Part shown: in pieces, positions 62,834 to 64,000 of the stretch | Layout of the letters: every line of letters begins with the position of its first letter | Position numbering within the stretch: the stretch's first letter is position 1 | Source of the DNA: Aquabacterium lacunae | Lineage (GTDB): Bacteria; Pseudomonadota; Gammaproteobacteria; Burkholderiales; Burkholderiaceae_C | DNA length: 64,000 bases | Direction of reading: 5' to 3' | Assembly (NCBI RefSeq): GCF_004310865.1 | Contig: NZ_SIXI01000003.1 | Coordinates: forward strand, 124,001-188,000 | Translations under genes and position numbers: made by a program | The notes under the pieces: generated by a model | Database searches by the model: none | The model's input: only the letters and a program-made list of their open reading frames with translations | What the model was told of the DNA's origin: nothing

Positions 62834-63613
62834 TTGAAGATCCAGATCCTGTCGGACCTGCACCTGGAAACAGAGCAGACCGACTGCCCCCCGGCCCCCG
62901 AGGCCGAACTGCTGGTGCTGGCCGGTGACATCGACAGCCGCTGGCAGGCGCTGGGCCGTTTTGCGAACTGGCCGGTGCCCGTGGTGTTCGTGCCGGGCAA
63001 CCACGAGTTCGACCGCCGAGACGTGGACGAGGCCCTGGCCCAGCTGCGCCAGCGCTGTGCAGGGTGGGGCATCACCCTGCTCGACCGCGAAGAAACCACA
63101 CTGACCGACCGCCAGGGCCGCCGCATCCGGCTGCTGGGCTGCACACGGTGGTGCGATTTCGACCTGTTCGGCCTGGCCGCACGCCCCAAGGTGATGCGCG
63201 CCGCCTCGTATTTCGTCAAGGTGATGCAGTCCACCCGCGACGGCCAGCCCTTTGACCCCATCGCGGTGCGTGAAGAAGCCCTGGCACACCGCCAATGGCT
63301 GCTCGACGCCTTGCAGCACACCGCAGCGCCCGGTGAAGGCTGGGACGCCACCGTGGTGGTCACGCATTTCGGGCCCAGCCTGCTGAGCGCCGACCCACGT
63401 TACGGCCGCCAGCCCGGCACGGCCAGCTTCTGCAACGCCGACGACGACCTGCTGCCCCTGGCCGACCTGTGGATCCACGGGCACCTGCACTGTCGGCACG
63501 ACTACCGGGTGACGCACCCGGGCGGACACACCCGCGTGGTCAGCAACGCACGCGGTCACTCCCACAAGGGTGAAACGCTGGGCTGGGACCCGCTGTTCAC
63601 GGTCGAGGTCTGA
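62834..63613 (+). CDS. Metallophosphoesterase, cytoplasmic
   Basis: 259 residues with TTG start at 62834, since conserved LKIQILSDLHLE begins exactly there. Motifs: SDLHLE (metal 1), AGDIDSR, VPGNHEFD, VVVTHFGPS and HGHLHCRHDY (metal-binding His). Calcineurin-like phosphoesterase fold; substrate unknown. Its tail overlaps the convergent hydrolase gene by 58 bp. Confidence 0.85.
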   Translation: MKIQILSDLHLETEQTDCPPAPEAELLVLAGDIDSRWQALGRFANWPVPVVFVPGNHEFDRRDVDEALAQLRQRCAGWGITLLDREETTLTDRQGRRIRLLGCTRWCDFDLFGLAARPKVMRAASYFVKVMQSTRDGQPFDPIAVREEALAHRQWLLDALQHTAAPGEGWDATVVVTHFGPSLLSADPRYGRQPGTASFCNADDDLLPLADLWIHGHLHCRHDYRVTHPGGHTRVVSNARGHSHKGETLGWDPLFTVEV

Positions 63614-64000
63614 GCGTTCGGCCAGCCCTGCGCCTGCAGGGCCTGCCACACCCGCGGCATCACAGGCGCCCACCCCTGCAGCGGCGGTGCCAGGCAGGCC
63701 AGCAAGCTGATGTGGCCGGTGCGGGGCATGGTCAGCCAGTCGCTGTGTGCCCCGGCGGCGATCAGGCGGCGGTGCAGGGCACGGCTGTTCAGGTCGGGCG
63801 ACACCCAGCGGTCATGGGGCGCCGTGAGCAGCCAGCTGGGCGGTGCTTCGCGGTGTACATGGGCCACCGGCTGGCAATCTGCGCCAATGTCTGCCCCGGC
63901 AAACACCGGCTTGAGTTCGGGCACCGTGACAGGCCAGAAGTTGTACGGGCCGGCCAGCCCGATCCAGCCGGCCAACCAGGCCGGCGTGCCCCCCTGGGCT
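63556..64000 (-). CDS. Alpha/beta hydrolase, C-terminal part (partial)
   Basis: 148 codons are visible and the frame is open to the window edge; the start and nucleophile Ser lie beyond base 64000. GLAGPYNFWPV, SWLLTAPHDRWVSPDLNSRALHRRLIAAGAHSDWLTMPRTGHISLLACLAPPL includes the Asp (about PHDRWV) and His (RTGHISL) positions of the catalytic triad. It resembles the alpha/beta hydrolase/BNA7 esterase group. Tail-to-tail overlap of 58 bp with the phosphoesterase. Confidence 0.8.
   Translation of the reverse strand, partial: AQGGTPAWLAGWIGLAGPYNFWPVTVPELKPVFAGADIGADCQPVAHVHREAPPSWLLTAPHDRWVSPDLNSRALHRRLIAAGAHSDWLTMPRTGHISLLACLAPPLQGWAPVMPRVWQALQAQGWPNAQTSTVNSGSQPSVSPLWE

Noticed and set aside
1-64000. 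tRNA, rRNA, CRISPR arrays, insertion sequences
   Set aside because: No cloverleaf, ribosomal motif, regularly spaced repeat or transposase motif was seen by reading; small RNAs would not be visible this way.

Overview
The window is one contiguous stretch of a high-GC chromosome from a betaproteobacterium, most likely order Burkholderiales (Comamonadaceae/Aquabacterium/Leptothrix-like). This rests on gene content (LpxC, TtcA, an intracellular Cys-type PHA depolymerase, PrpE, CcoG, a Nit1C cluster), GC-rich codon use and typical betaproteobacterial protein sequences; no rRNA is present to fix the genus. I found no tRNA, rRNA, IS element or CRISPR array.

Layout. 1-2251: a two-component system (7TM-DISM histidine kinase and a partial NarL-type response regulator). 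2263-4228: a small oxidoreductase-like protein, then homospermidine synthase overlapping a small multidrug-resistance-type transporter. 4333-5604: a photolyase-like protein whose FAD domain comes first. 5794-13981: a TetR regulator facing a five-gene overlapping operon (SDR, NodT outer-membrane lipoprotein, membrane-fusion protein, RND pump, AdeT-like binding protein), with two perfect 15-bp palindromes in front. 14076-14303: a VF530-like protein.

14521-21842 is a complete Nit1C-type cluster (nitrilase, radical SAM, GNAT, AIR-synthase-like, glycosyltransferase, two small nitrogen-starvation-type proteins and a flavoprotein). It is read leftward and divergently from a MocR/GntR regulator. 23619-35215 is a metabolic and accessory stretch: ccoG and a second MocR regulator, a diiron-like hydrolase, a NylA-like amidase, a lipase, a rhodanese without its cysteine, a chemoreceptor, an amidohydrolase, a NylB-like serine hydrolase and a TetR regulator. 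35452-36988 is a MerR/CDF/DUF3703 metal-resistance group.

37332-40797 stands apart by lower GC and gene type. It is a three-gene ABC-three-component (ABC-3C) conflict system: an SMC/Rad50-like ATPase, a winged-helix middle component and a DUF4297 nuclease-type effector. A near-perfect LexA (SOS) box lies about 200 bp upstream of it, in a 700-bp region without a recognisable gene.

41496-64000 returns to core genome: AraC regulator and amidase; glmS, Lrp, J-domain protein and glmU; a DUF4136 lipoprotein with ttcA; folB with a pteridine-reductase-like SDR; a MidA-like methyltransferase and lpxC; prpE; a three-repeat lipoprotein; phaZ; a GST with a histone-like tail; a UPF0149/SEC-C protein; a phosphoesterase; and a partial hydrolase running off the end. 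Most co-directional neighbours overlap by 4 bp (ATGA), which points to translational coupling. All functional calls come from reading motifs; no database search was run.
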